Source of the DNA: Colletotrichum lupini
Taxonomy: Eukaryota; Ascomycota; Sordariomycetes; Glomerellales; Glomerellaceae
DNA: 64,000 nt
Direction: 5' to 3'
Assembly: GCF_023278565.1 (NCBI RefSeq)
Contig: NC_064677.1
Span: 6,386,001 to 6,450,000, forward strand
The position numbers were made by a program, and so were the translations under genes. Below are positions 34,101-45,492 of the stretch, piece by piece; within the stretch, counting starts at the first letter, position 1, and each line of letters begins with the position of its first letter. The notes below the pieces were generated by a model. That model was not told the DNA's origin, made no database searches, and saw only the letters and a program-made list of their open reading frames with translations.

Positions 34101-37100
34101 GGCCGAAGCCTAATTTCTTAACGATTAAGGAGAAGACGCTATCTCTCTTAATATTTAAAGAAAAGGAATATAGTACTAAGTAAATCTAGGGGTAGTTAAA
34201 GGGGTCCTTTTTATACTACTTAGATCCCTTAAATACTAAGCTCGTATAAGTATTTTATACGAGCGAAAGGTATAGCCTAGACGATTTCTATAGGATTATT
34301 TTAAATACTAGGGTATTATAATAGTTAACTAGAGGAAAAGGGTAATTCTAAGCGCTATAAAAGATCGCATTAGTAACGCTTAATACGTTAATAGAAGGTA
34401 TTATAAAGATTAGTTTTAGCCTAGGTAAGGAAATCGTCACCCTAAGTATAGTAAAAGTAGAGACGTACTTCGGAACGATAACTTTTTATATTTTACTTAT
34501 TAATACCCCATTTCTCTTATATTTAAAAGATATAGATCGACTAAGTATTATATTTAATAATACGAGGAACAGAATCTCTAGCGGTAAATACTTCGAGATA
34601 GTTAAATAACGATAGGGGTATGCGTTTATAAAGCTTACTAATAATACGAAGTTAATTAATTACTTAACGGAAAATAAGCTCAAAAGACTATACTAGAGAT
34701 TCGGGCACCCGTTAGTTACGAGGCTATATAACCTCCTAAAGTAATTAAGTAATAATAATATTAAAATAGGGGCGCTAGAGTAGTTAATAAAAGTATACTA
34801 CTAATACTAGATAAATACGCAGAGCTTACGTAAATTTAAGTTTAAATTACGTAATAAGCTTAACTTTAACTAGGAAATCGTTATCGATATCTTTTACTTA
34901 AATAGTCGGCTAGTACTATATATAATCGACGTAGCTATATCCTTCTAAGTAGGGCAATTCCTCCGGGATTTATAAGTAAAGATAGTATAAATAGCCCTAC
35001 GAAAAAGCTAGATTAATATATACTAGGGACCGCTAGACGGTATTAGAACCGACGCTAATACTAGCTTTAAGTTAGTAGAATTTAAGGATAATACGACGGC
35101 CTATAGTATATAGCTAAAAATCGTACTCGTTAAAGCGCACTATAGTATTAAAAAGGTAAAGAGGGTATACTAGTAGTTAAAAAGGGCGTTTAGAATTATT
35201 AAAAAGGAAAATCCAGATTTTACTAATAACGAATGCCTCTAAATAGCACTTAAATACTATAACGACACTATAGGGCCTAACGGACTTATACTAACGCTAT
35301 TAGTATTTAGAGTATATTTAAGAACGACCTTAGCCTTATTACCGTTACTAAGCATAAGCTAACGAGTACGAGTAGTTAAAAAAGTAATACGGGTACTACG
35401 CGAGGTAAGTATAAAAAGGTAAGTTAACGAGGTAATTACTATATATAATAGGCCTAATATAGGGGATAATCTAAATATACTACTAAATTTAGATATATAA
35501 GTATAGCGCGAAATTACTTAATAATAAGCTAGGCTATATAAATTAATTTCCGTTAACGAGCGCTCTTATATAGTCGCGAGAGATCGTAACTAGCTACTTA
35601 AAATATTAATTATAGTAGTTAGACCGTATTATATAAATCCTAACGAGGTAATTTCTAACTTATAAAAAGAAAAAGAGCTAGGGGAAACTATATAACCCGT
35701 AGTAGAGGCATAGGAAATTATCCTTAACGAAATCGTTATAATAGTACTAATAAATAACGAAGAAGAGGAAATTACTAAAAGGGTACTAATACTACTACCG
35801 AGACGTTATAAAAACCTACGATGGTAAGCCCTAACGAAGCAATTTATTACTAATAACGAGGTAATTAATACCTTTTATATAGTAAAAAAGAAAGCCGATT
35901 TCGAGCTAGCGGTTAAACTACGTAAGGAAAGCGTAATTATAACTACTAAAAAGCTATATAAAGGATTAGATCTTATCGAAGCAAATACTCTTTATAATCG
36001 AGGGGTCTATTGATTTATCTTATACGACTTAGAAAAATATATAAACCTCTATATATTTAAATTACGAATAGTTCGTAAGATTAAAAAGAAAGGAATACCC
36101 TAGCCGTATAAGAAGTCTAAATACGTAATTTAGGAGTACGGCGACGTTAAAAAGGCAACGCTACTTATATAATCGCTTATTATATAGCGCTATAGCTAAC
36201 GATTAATAATAGTACTAATAATATCGCTACGGAAAAAGGGATACGAGATTTAAAGCCGTAATATTACCTAGGCTTATACCTAATCGGCCACAGGGCTTAT
36301 AAAGAAAACCCTAGCCTATTTACTAAAAGAAATAGCTAGTAAGTACTTAAAAAACACGATTATTAAAGTACTTAAGCTACTATATAAGCTCGTAGAATTG
36401 GGTACTTATTAATAGGCTACTTATTACGATTTTTATATTAATTAACTATTAATAGTTACCTCTACGTACGACCCGTACTTACTAATCGCAGAGTATAAAG
36501 GTAACTAATTTAGGATTATCGGAATATAAACTAACGATATATTAGGCCTATTCGATATTAACTTTATAAAAAAAGAGGATAAAGAGCTTTAAAAAGCGGG
36601 CTTCGTAATAAAGCTAAAAAAGGTCTTTATAATAAACACCTCCCTAGTATTTAACGGTAGGATTCTTATAATTAAAGGGGAAACCGTCGTCTTTTAGTAA
36701 AAGGGGTAGGGCGAGAAGATTAACCTCGTTAATCTAAATATAACTAACGTTAAGAAATAGTATAAGGCTAAGCTTGCATAAGGGGTATATATTATAAGTA
36801 TTTATTAGCCCGAGGCGACTTTTAATTATATTAAAGTAGCGTAGGTTATAAATCTAACTAAACGAGACGTCGAAGTTCTTAATAAGTAGCTTAAATAGTA
36901 ATAAATAACTCTTAATTAAGGTCTCGTTTATTACTCAATCGACCTTATAACTAGCAAGCTCTACGTCTTTATTAATAGGTTATTTATAAATAATAACGAC
37001 CTTACTTTATAATTAGGGTATATTATTATCCTAGCTAACGAGAGTATAAATAAGAGCGAATTTACTATATATAATAATATAATCTACTACTCGTTAACTA

Positions 37101-37592
37101 AAAGTAAGTAAATAACGAGAAGTATATTAGCGTTAAAAGTTTATAATATAATTAACGGCGTTAACCTCTCCTACGCGATTTTAATAACGCTAAAGAAGAT
37201 TACCGATCGAATTAGCCTTTTATTTATTCTAACGGTTATTTATACCGATTCCTACTTGCTATACGAATACCTCGTTAAATTAAGAATAATAAAGGAAAAG
37301 AGGCTTATAATTAATATTATAGCCCTTAAGTAATCGTATAAAAGGCGCGAGATATTTAAGATCCGTTAGATTAATAATAAAAATAACCTCGTAAACGCTT
37401 TTATAAAAGTAGTACTAAATAAGGGATTAGAATAATTTATAAGTAGTAAAAAAGTTACTATATAAATAGAGGGATAGGTTATATAAAAAGAGTAAAAAAA
37501 GGGAAAAAAGGAGACGACTTAGTAAACGGGCCCGAGGTCGAATTATACCTCTAATTATAGTAGTTAAATCGATAAAAAAAAAAGAAAGTTAG

Positions 37593-37797
37593 TATCGGAT
37601 TAGAAGTCTAATTCGACCGCGGTATATAGCCGACTATATAGGGGCTAATTAGGGGCCCTATTTACGATTATCGTAGCTAGCCTAACCTATAGTTAGAACC
37701 TCTTTTTTATACTTACTACGTAGATATTTATATAGTTTAATTAATCTCTTCGTTAACTACGGTTCGAACTAACTACCCTGTCATAGGGATACTAACA
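37593..37797 (+). repeat. 3' LTR of element B
   Basis: 205 bp, ends GGGATACTAACA and is followed by target-site copy CCTAA. It differs from the 5' LTR by many C/T and G/A changes but is identical to 26516-26720. Confidence 0.92.
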
Positions 37798-37845
37798 CCT
37801 AACGATTAAGAAACAACATTTCGTGGATTAAATCTTAGTTGAATT

Positions 37846-38619
37846 TTATTGTTTAGATCTCTGCTTCAACTCACCGCGCTCCTTTACCAGGGCTGAAATC
37901 TGGTTGCCCAAGTCCGAGTTCAACGCCTTGAATCCCTCGACAACACCTTGGCGATCACCCTCGCCCAACTCCTGGCTCATCTTGAATTTGCCCTGCAGCC
38001 TGTCGATGGTGATCTCAATGCCAATGATAGCCATTTTAGACAGATCAATATACCGTTGCGGGGCATCCGAGATTTGCCACGGCCCAGGACGGCCGTCTTG
38101 ACCAGTGTATCTCATGATTGACTGCTCTCCCAATTGTGAGAGATCGTGGAGCTGTTTATTCAGGAAACTCGACGTCTCCTCGGCTTTGGACTCATAAAAG
38201 ATCTTGGCGCGACCGTACGCCTGCACCGCGGCGTAGTTCCAGGTCGGTACGACTTTGGCCGTCGTTGGCTTGGTTTCAACGTAGAATTTCGGCGTGACAT
38301 AGGAGTGGGCGGGCGTGGTGAAGAGGACCAGCACCTCCTGATCGAGAACGTTTCCGGTCCCAGTCCGGTTTTCTGCCGCTAGTGACTCGACCATCGCCTT
38401 GCACTGAGGATTTGCGCGCGCCACATGACCTCTCAGGACGCCGAGCTCGGTTTCGCTAGAGTCATCTTCGACATCTAATACCCAGGGGATGTGGCTAGAC
38501 TGGATGAAAGGGTGATCGGCCGACGGTATAGCTGTTGTAAGGACGCCGAGGGGATAGTCCTTGATGAGCTGACGAAGTACTCGAATACTATTCTCCACGT
38601 GATCTTTCCGAAGCTGCAT
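37846..38619 (-). CDS. PaiB-family FMN-binding protein, copy 2 (source)
   Basis: Identical to 26769-27542 at every residue of the 257-aa product and in the flanking DNA. It is intronless, with ATG at 38619 and PaiB motifs LRGHVARANP, KVVPTWNYAAV and the C-terminal RLQGKFKMSQ. Its 3' end lies 49 bp from element B's right LTR, so the transcript may terminate in the LTR. Its upstream region is shared with the oxidase gene's 3' end (39715), both on the minus strand. Whether it acts as a regulator or an enzyme cannot be told from sequence. Confidence 0.9.
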   Translation of the reverse strand: MQLRKDHVENSIRVLRQLIKDYPLGVLTTAIPSADHPFIQSSHIPWVLDVEDDSSETELGVLRGHVARANPQCKAMVESLAAENRTGTGNVLDQEVLVLFTTPAHSYVTPKFYVETKPTTAKVVPTWNYAAVQAYGRAKIFYESKAEETSSFLNKQLHDLSQLGEQSIMRYTGQDGRPGPWQISDAPQRYIDLSKMAIIGIEITIDRLQGKFKMSQELGEGDRQGVVEGFKALNSDLGNQISALVKERGELKQRSKQ

Positions 38620-38746
38620 GGTGTCGAAGACAAGAAGATGGATACAGTAAATTGGCTAAATGGCGTTGTTGTTTGTTGATATCAATGGGTTGAAATTGAT
38701 AGTACTTGAGTTGATCTGATGACAGCGGTTTATGTCGGTTCACCGG

Positions 38747-38753
38747 CTTTATA
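38747..38753 (-). promoter_or_regulatory. TATA box of PaiB-like gene, copy 2
   Basis: TATAAAG on the minus strand, 128 bp upstream of the ATG at 38619. Confidence 0.5.
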
Positions 38754-39714
38754 GGGCCGGGCGCTTCCGTGTATTTCCTCTAGTTCCTGCCGAAACGTAA
38801 TAGGACATGTTTTTGAAAGGGCGTGCATGTGGTCCACTAATTATGGTTTCTAACGTCAATCGCGGAAGTTTTCGCCTCCGCAAGTACTCGCAATGGCAAT
38901 ATCACAACCACATCTGGAAAGTCTGTTCATTAACGCCAGAGGCCGGAAGGGCTCAATCTTCGACGATCGCATTGATTTATATTCTGATGACTTCAGCCAC
39001 CTATCTCCGTATCCGTGCGTAACAAAGACCGTTCCGCGGTCTCAAGCTTGGTCGTCACTGTCGAGAGTCAGTCAGCCCCGGTGACTCAACCCCCAACATG
39101 GCATCTCCGCGGGAGGTAGGTTAGATAGCTTCGGTGCGGGTGACTCTTATCTGAATCCGCATGAAAGGTGCACAAGCAAGCAAGGTCTGCATGAGCAACT
39201 GCTTTTACACGTATACGTACACTCTGACGCATTTCGAGGGATGTTGTTTGTCAGAACTAGCCAATTACAAGAGACTGATTACATCCAGGTGCAGGACTCC
39301 CGGCCCCGCGATGTGGATACGAGGGGCGGGGCTTCGCACCGGCTCCAAAGCCGCTTGTCTGCCGGAATAGAAGCGAGGGAACTGGTGGATACCGGGATCC
39401 GGCAACCGGTGGTCGGAGCATTCATGGTTTCATACTTACCTTACATGGAAAGTTTCGCCGCATCTCAACATAACCCTACAGAGGCCTTTGAGCTTTGAGG
39501 AATGGAAAGATGCGGCACTCTTTTTCACTGACAAACAAGAATTTCCAGCTTTGTACATCTGACAACATTATCTCCCCGGAAAAAGCATTACCTTAGCCGA
39601 TGATTTCCTTTTTTAAAAGCTGGCTATCGATGAGCGCGCTCTAGCGTTATCTCAATACTACCAAAATTCCGAGCAGCTCAAATCTCCCACCAGAGCCATC
39701 TGAGCCATCCAACA

Positions 39715-42700
39715 TCAACCCACGCGTGAAATCTTGAAGCCTCCTGGGATTCGCGTCTGGAACTTCCCTTCAGGATCATACTTGGCTGCGACCTCGCGGA
39801 TGAAGTCCACATTAGCAGAGCCATACGTCTTGATCGGATCTTGGCTTGGGTCAGCGTAGTTCAGGTAACGCCAATTGACGTTTCCATCGACAGAAATAGC
39901 ATAGTCTGCGATTTGGGCAGACGCTGAGGCCATACGTGCTCGAGCAACAGCTTCCTGAGCTTCGGTATTGATGGTAACGAGACCAAGCCAGAGAATTGCA
40001 TTCTCCTTCTCCCCATCAAGACCGAGGACATTACCACCATTCTCGGTACCAATGGCTGCGAAGTAGGCAGGCAGTGGTTGGAAGACCATCTGGGTAGTGA
40101 ACTGATCTGCCCCGACAACAACCTTCATAGCGTCGACGAAGTCCTGGTGAGCCTCGACAGCCTTCTTCAGGATTGCTTCTTCGTTCTTGAACGTTAATGT
40201 AAACCACACAGATCTATACCGTAAGGTCAATCCAGGTATTACTTTCAAAGTCTAAGGGGCAACGAGACGCTACGAACCTAGAGCCGGCAGGAGTCTGGGA
40301 GTTCAATGCCAAATCAGCCATGCTCCGATGAGTCATGGTGCTGCTGACGGCGGGAATCTGGTTTATCTTCGCGAACGATGTGGTGTTCGAATTACCCTGG
40401 GTGTTGATGCGAGAAGCAGCAATGAGTATATCGTCGCCCAAAGCAGTATTGTGGGTGTAGACAACAACCAGTGCGACGTCAGCCAAACTCTGCTCGTGGT
40501 TGGTGAAGTCGACGACAGCACTGACGACGGCATCGGAGTTATCCTTGGTCATCATGTGGATACCCGTGTAGAGATCTTTTGCCGGTAGTGCCTCGAGATC
40601 GAATCTTGTTACGATTCCAAAGTTGCTACTGCCACCCTTGAGAGCTTTGAAGAGGTCAGGGTTGGTTTCCTTGTTGGCATTGAGGACGCTGCCATCGGCA
40701 AGCACGACCTCGTAGTTTCGCACAGAGTCTGCTCCAAAACCCATGCGGCCGGTGTAATAAGAGTTGCCGCCTCCCAGAAGAAAGCCACCGACACCCACGC
40801 CTCCATCGCGGCCACCGGTCACAGTGACATTGCTCTTGAGAAGCTTGGCATACACATCCTTCCAGTGGTCTCCGGGGCCAACAGAGGCAAGATTAGTCTC
40901 CGGGTCGTAAGAGGTCTGGTTAAGGTAGACCAAGTCGATTGTCACACCGTTAGCAATGTTGTTAGTGCCTGCCCAGTGGTTGTGGCCTCCTCCACAGACC
41001 GCAATGTGCCAGTCTCCGGCACCTGATCCAGCCTCCAACAGTGTAGTCAGAGTCTTGGATACTTCGGTGGTATCCCGTGGCTGGACAAGACACCACGGCC
41101 GTAGACGAGCACTGACAGACCAGTAAGTCAAAGCACCCACTTTTGGGCACCCCCCCCTTTTGGGCACCCCCAAAAATCCCTCCCAGCCACTATATTAAAA
41201 CCCTACCTATTATTTCAATTCAACATAACAATTATAAAAATCGTCTAAATGCATTCCTTTTTAGTACACTTACTAATTAATAAGTAATAGTATCGTATAC
41301 TAAAAATGAGCTCTAATAGGTACTTAATACTATTAAAAACGGTCTCTCTATTAAAAGGGCCTCGATTGAGTTTAGGGTTCCTAGGATAATACTTTAGGGT
41401 CGAAAGAGAGGCTACTAGACGAGGGCGAGGGTATTTATAGAGCTTTAGAGGCTTCTTTTATAGTAAGAAGACTAGCTAGCTTAATAGATTCGTATATAGT
41501 ATTACCTAGGTATTATACTAACCTATAAATAGATTAAGGAATTCGCTAAGTAAGTTCTAAGGTCCTAAGGGGATAATAAACTACTTAATAAGAAATAGAT
41601 TAACGCTTTTATTAAAAAGAATCTATTAGTAAGGGTTTAGAGAAGTCGTCTAATTAATTCGCGCCGCGTTAATAAAGCTATTACTAATATAATTAAATAA
41701 TAGTTTAAATTACTTAATATACTAGAGATTAGCGGTATTAAATAGGCTAATAAGTATAATATAGATAAGACTAATATAATAGAGGGTAAGGGAGCTAATA
41801 GGCTAGTTTTAGGTATAATAAAGGCTATAATAATATAAAAAAAAGAGCTTAGTTTACGTACCTAGGTAACGATTATTAAGTATATCTCTATTAATAGTAG
41901 AGCTATTAAACTACTAGTTATTTATAAGGAAAAGTCGGTTTAATAGTAGTAGTTCCCTCTTTAACTTACTGCTTATAATAGTTAGAAGTTTATAGTAATA
42001 GATAATAGCTAGACGACCGACGAGACTGCCCTTTACTAACTAAAGGAAGTATTCTTATTATAGACTAAGACCCCCCCTATTAGAGGGCTTAGTAAGCTAA
42101 ACTAGCCTCGACTGTTAGTACTAAATAGGCATAGGAGTTATACGACGATAGAATTTATATAAGAGTGTTATAAAAATAACGTCTACTTATTATTCTTATT
42201 ATTATATACTTCCTATATCCTCTAGCTATTAAATATAGCTATCTTTAGGCCTATTAAGTCTATATATAAAAAGGAGCTTAGTAAGGAGGATATAATAAAC
42301 AATTTTATTATTATTAAAAAGCAGTACTTCTTAAGCTACTACTAGCTTGCTCGTTTAGCTAGTCTAACGTCGTTAAATATACGAAGTAAGTAGAAAGTAA
42401 TTAGACTATAGCTACTTAATATAGCTAAGCTACTTCTTAACCTAATAGTCCTACTTATATAAGTTATACTATTTAAAAGGGGCACAGAAGCTAGGTAAAC
42501 GATTAGTAATACTAATAGACTACTTAACTAGGCATTAGCGACCTCTATTATTAACTAGTTAACTCTTAGGAAGGCTAGCGAGCTCTACGATTACTTAAAG
42601 CTATTTATAGAGCTTAGTCTAGATAATAATACTTAACGACTACTATTCCAAAAGGTAAAAAAAGCTTTTAGGGAGCAGGCTTATTAATTAGCTATATCTT

Positions 42701-43307
42701 AGTACTAAGTTCGAGTTCTTAAGGCTAGGATTAAGCGCATAAGGCCTAAAAAAAAAAAGATTATATATCTAGACCTAAATACTAAGTTCGCGGATATTTA
42801 GAACGTATAGAAAGCTTAGGAGGACTTTAGTAACTGTCTAGTTAGTCCTAATCGACTCGTAGGGGTCGAATTACCTAGGGAGAATTTTGATTATATTATT
42901 ATAGCAGTAGAAGGTAGTTAATTAATTGATTGTGGTTGGTGTTGATGTTTGGATGCTATGTTTTGTTAGGGTGCCCAAAAGGGGGGGGTGCCCAAAAGTG
43001 GGTGCTTTGACTTATGTCGAGATCCGCGCCTCGTAGCCTGCTTCGGTTGCGAGAAGCAGACGATCTGCCAAGCCTGCGGCGATGAGAGCATCACACTGTC
43101 ATGGCGATATATTAGCGGCCGCAAATGATCGCATTCCGTTTCTGCAAGGGAATAGCATACAGGTAGAATACCGGTGCGTGGTGTCTCCGCGGACCAAGTC
43201 GTTACTGAATCGGGAATCCTGTCGTTTGCCGCAAAGCAAATGCCGGGAAGAAACAACGTCGAAGCGGCCAAGAGCCCCGCGCCCATGCCGGCGTAAGTCA
43301 TGGGCAT
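39715..43307 (-). pseudogene. Secreted FAD-linked oxidase (BBE family) split by a Fot1/pogo transposon
   Basis: Exon 1 is 43161-43307 (ATG at 43307). Intron 1 is 43096-43160, with branch-like GCTAATA and end CAG. Exon 2 is 43013-43095 plus 40278-41123, interrupted by the transposon. Intron 2 is 40214-40277 and exon 3 is 39715-40213. With the transposon and one TA ignored, the frame is 524 codons with no stop, the usual length of berberine-bridge-type oxidases. Visible parts are a signal peptide ending FLPGICFA, an FAD-binding-4 domain with CGGGHNHWAG (His near residue 124 for covalent flavin) and GVGVGGFLLGGG, then the BBE tail WRYLNYAD...YDPEGKFQ. The cysteine used for a second flavin bond in some relatives is not seen at its usual place. 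The family oxidises sugars, alkaloids or polyketide intermediates. The insertion sits between T76 and Y77 and should destroy expression. Confidence 0.9.
41126..43012 (+). mobile_element. RIP-mutated Fot1/pogo (Tc1/mariner) DNA transposon
   Basis: Total 1,887 bp with terminal inverted repeats of about 40 bp, identical at both ends and starting AGTCAAAGCACCC, flanked by the dinucleotide TA (41124-41125, 43013-43014), the Tc1/mariner target site. The interior is RIP-mutated. On the plus strand the DDE transposase is still readable: around 41975-42065 the frame gives a NS-x-TTDETAL-x-x-LKEVF pattern with Trp codons turned to TAG, and further on HRSYTT-x-EFI, CYKNNVYLLFL and FRPIKS, matching fungal Fot1-type proteins. 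The ends escaped RIP while the core did not. It is not active, but the intact ends could be mobilised by a relative. Confidence 0.92.
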
Positions 43308-43536
43308 GGTGAGATTAGTAGTTGCTAGTTGCTCCACGATGCTTGTGATACTGCAAGATCTTAGTGATCTTGGGCGGACATGGATATGTTGTGAAGCCCA
43401 AGTAAGAACTCGAGGCGTTGAAGGTCAACTATCGCTGGCGATTGCTCGTTTTTAAAACAGCTACAAACAGTGTTATGCTATAATTATGTGCTGCCAAGGA
43501 CGGCGAGCATTTTCAGTGTTAGGTTAATGGTCCGAT

Positions 43537-45372
43537 TGTTAGTATCCCTATTATAGGGTAGTTAGTTCGAACCGTAGTTAACGAAGAGATTAATTAAACT
43601 ATATAAATATCTGCGTAGGTATAAAAAGGAGGTTCTAACTATAGATTAGGCTAGCTATAATAATCGTAAATAGGGCCCCTAATTAGCCCCTATATAGTCG
43701 GCTATATACCGCGGTTGAATTAGATTTCTAATCCGATATTAACTTTCTCTTTTTTTTATTAATTTAACCGCTATAGTTAGAGGTATAATTCGACCTCGGG
43801 CCCGTTTACTAAGTTATCTCCTTTTCCCCCTTTTCTCTACTTTTTTTATATAACCTATCTTTTTATTCGTACGGTAACTTTTCTATTACTTATAAATTGC
43901 TCTAATCCCTTATTTAGTACTACTTTTATAAAAACGTCTATAAGGTTATTTTTATTATTAATTTAATAAATCTCGAGTCTCTCGCGCCTTTCGTACGATT
44001 ACCTAAGGGCTATAATATTAATTATAAGCCTCTTTTCTTTTATCGTTCTTAATTTAACGAGGTATTCGTGTAGCGAGTAAGAATTTATATAGATAACTGT
44101 TAGAATAAGTAGAAAGCTAATTCGATTAATAATCTTCTTTAGCGTTATTAAAATCGTATAAGAGAGGTTAACGCCGTTAATTATACTATAGACCTCTAAT
44201 ACTAATATACTTCTTATTATCCGCTTATTTTTAGTTAATAAGTAATAGATTATATTACTATATATAGTAAATTCGCTCTTACCTATACTCTCGTTAGCTA
44301 GGATAATAATATACCCTAATTACGAAGTAAGGTCGTTATTATTCGTAAATAACCTATTAACGAAGACGTAGAGCTTATTAGTTATAAGGTCGATCGGGTA
44401 GTAAACGAAACCTCGATCGAGATTCGTTTATTACTACTTAAGCTACTTATTAAGTACCTTACCGTCTTATTTAGTTAGATCTATAGCTTATACTACCCTA
44501 GCGTAGTTAAAAGTCGCTTTAAGCTAATAAATACTCATAATATATACCCCTCGCGCGAGCTTAGCTTTATACTACTTTTTAATATTAATTACGTTCGGAT
44601 TAACGAAGTTAATCTTCTCGCCCTGCCCTTTTTATTAAAAAACGACGGTTTCCCTTTCGATTATAAAAATCCTATTATTAAATACTAAGGGGGTATTTAT
44701 TATAAGGACCTCTTTTAGCTTCGTTACGAGGCCCGCTTTTTAAAGCTCCTTATCCTCTTTTATTATAAAGTTAATATTAAATAGGCTTAATATATCGTCG
44801 GTCTATATTTTAACGATCCTAAATTAGTTACCTTCGTACTCCGTAACTAATAAGTACGGGTCGTATATAGAGGTAACTATTAATAATTAATTAATATAAA
44901 AATCGTAATAAGTAGCTTATTAATAGGTGCCCGATTCTGCGAGCCTATATAGTAGCTTAAGTACTTTAATAATCGTACTTTTTAGGTACTTACTAGCTAT
45001 TTCCTTTAGTAAATAGGCTAGGATTTTCTTTATAAGCCCTGTAGCCGATTAGGTATAGGCCTAGGTAATATTACGGCTCTAAATCTCGTATCCCTTTTTT
45101 TATAACGATACTATTAGTGCTATTATTAATCATTAGCTATAGCGCTATATAGTGGGCGATTATATAAGTAGCGTCGCCTTTTTAACGTCGCCGTACCCCT
45201 AAATTACGTATTTAGACTTCTCGTACGGCTAGGGTATTCTTTTCTTTTTAATCTTACGAACTGTTCGTAATTTAAATATATAAAGGTTTATATATTTTTC
45301 TAGGTCGTATAGGATAAATCGATAGACCCCTCGATCGTAAAGAGTATCTACTTTAATAAGATCTAATCCCTC
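43537..45372 (-). mobile_element. Truncated copia element C (same family as A and B)
   Basis: One LTR (43537-43738, about 202 bp, minus orientation, four-G variant) and about 1.6 kb of adjacent interior matching the 3' part of element B in reverse. Homology stops near 45372, at the point corresponding to about 24893 in element A, where unique DNA of the transcription-factor gene starts. The 5' two thirds and the other LTR are missing, so no target-site pair can be checked. It is RIP-mutated. Confidence 0.87.
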
Positions 45373-45492
45373 GGTGCGGCCAAGAAGTGTCCACCGCTCC
45401 GTCATCTCTCGAATTTATCCCAGCCGAACTTCATCAACCTCCACACCTTCAATACAGATTCCGGAACACATATTCCAGAGGAGCAAGGCAGT

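Larger units (their letters stand above)
30945..37797 (+). mobile_element. RIP-mutated Ty1/copia element B
   Basis: Direct LTRs of 205 bp (30945-31149 and 37593-37797) flanked by CCTAA (30940-30944, 37798-37802); total 6,853 bp. The left LTR still starts with TGTCGG. Near the 3' end the plus strand reads, with RIP substitutions, the copia RNase H strings TRSxLA-x-x-VY, IYTDSYLLYEYLVKL and NNLVNAFIK, corresponding to the TRSVLASELY, CTDSYSLYE and NNPADAFTK patterns of fungal copia elements. This gives plus orientation. About 560 bp near 31495 present in A are missing, in the gag region. Stops throughout mean it is dead. It is milder in RIP than A. Confidence 0.93.
36416..39759 (+). repeat. Segmental duplication, copy 2 (source)
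   Basis: Same 3,344 bp as 25339-28682. Here both edges are continuous with their context: the left is element B with its own matching target-site copy, and the right runs on without a break into the FAD oxidase gene. That makes this the original location. Confidence 0.93.
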
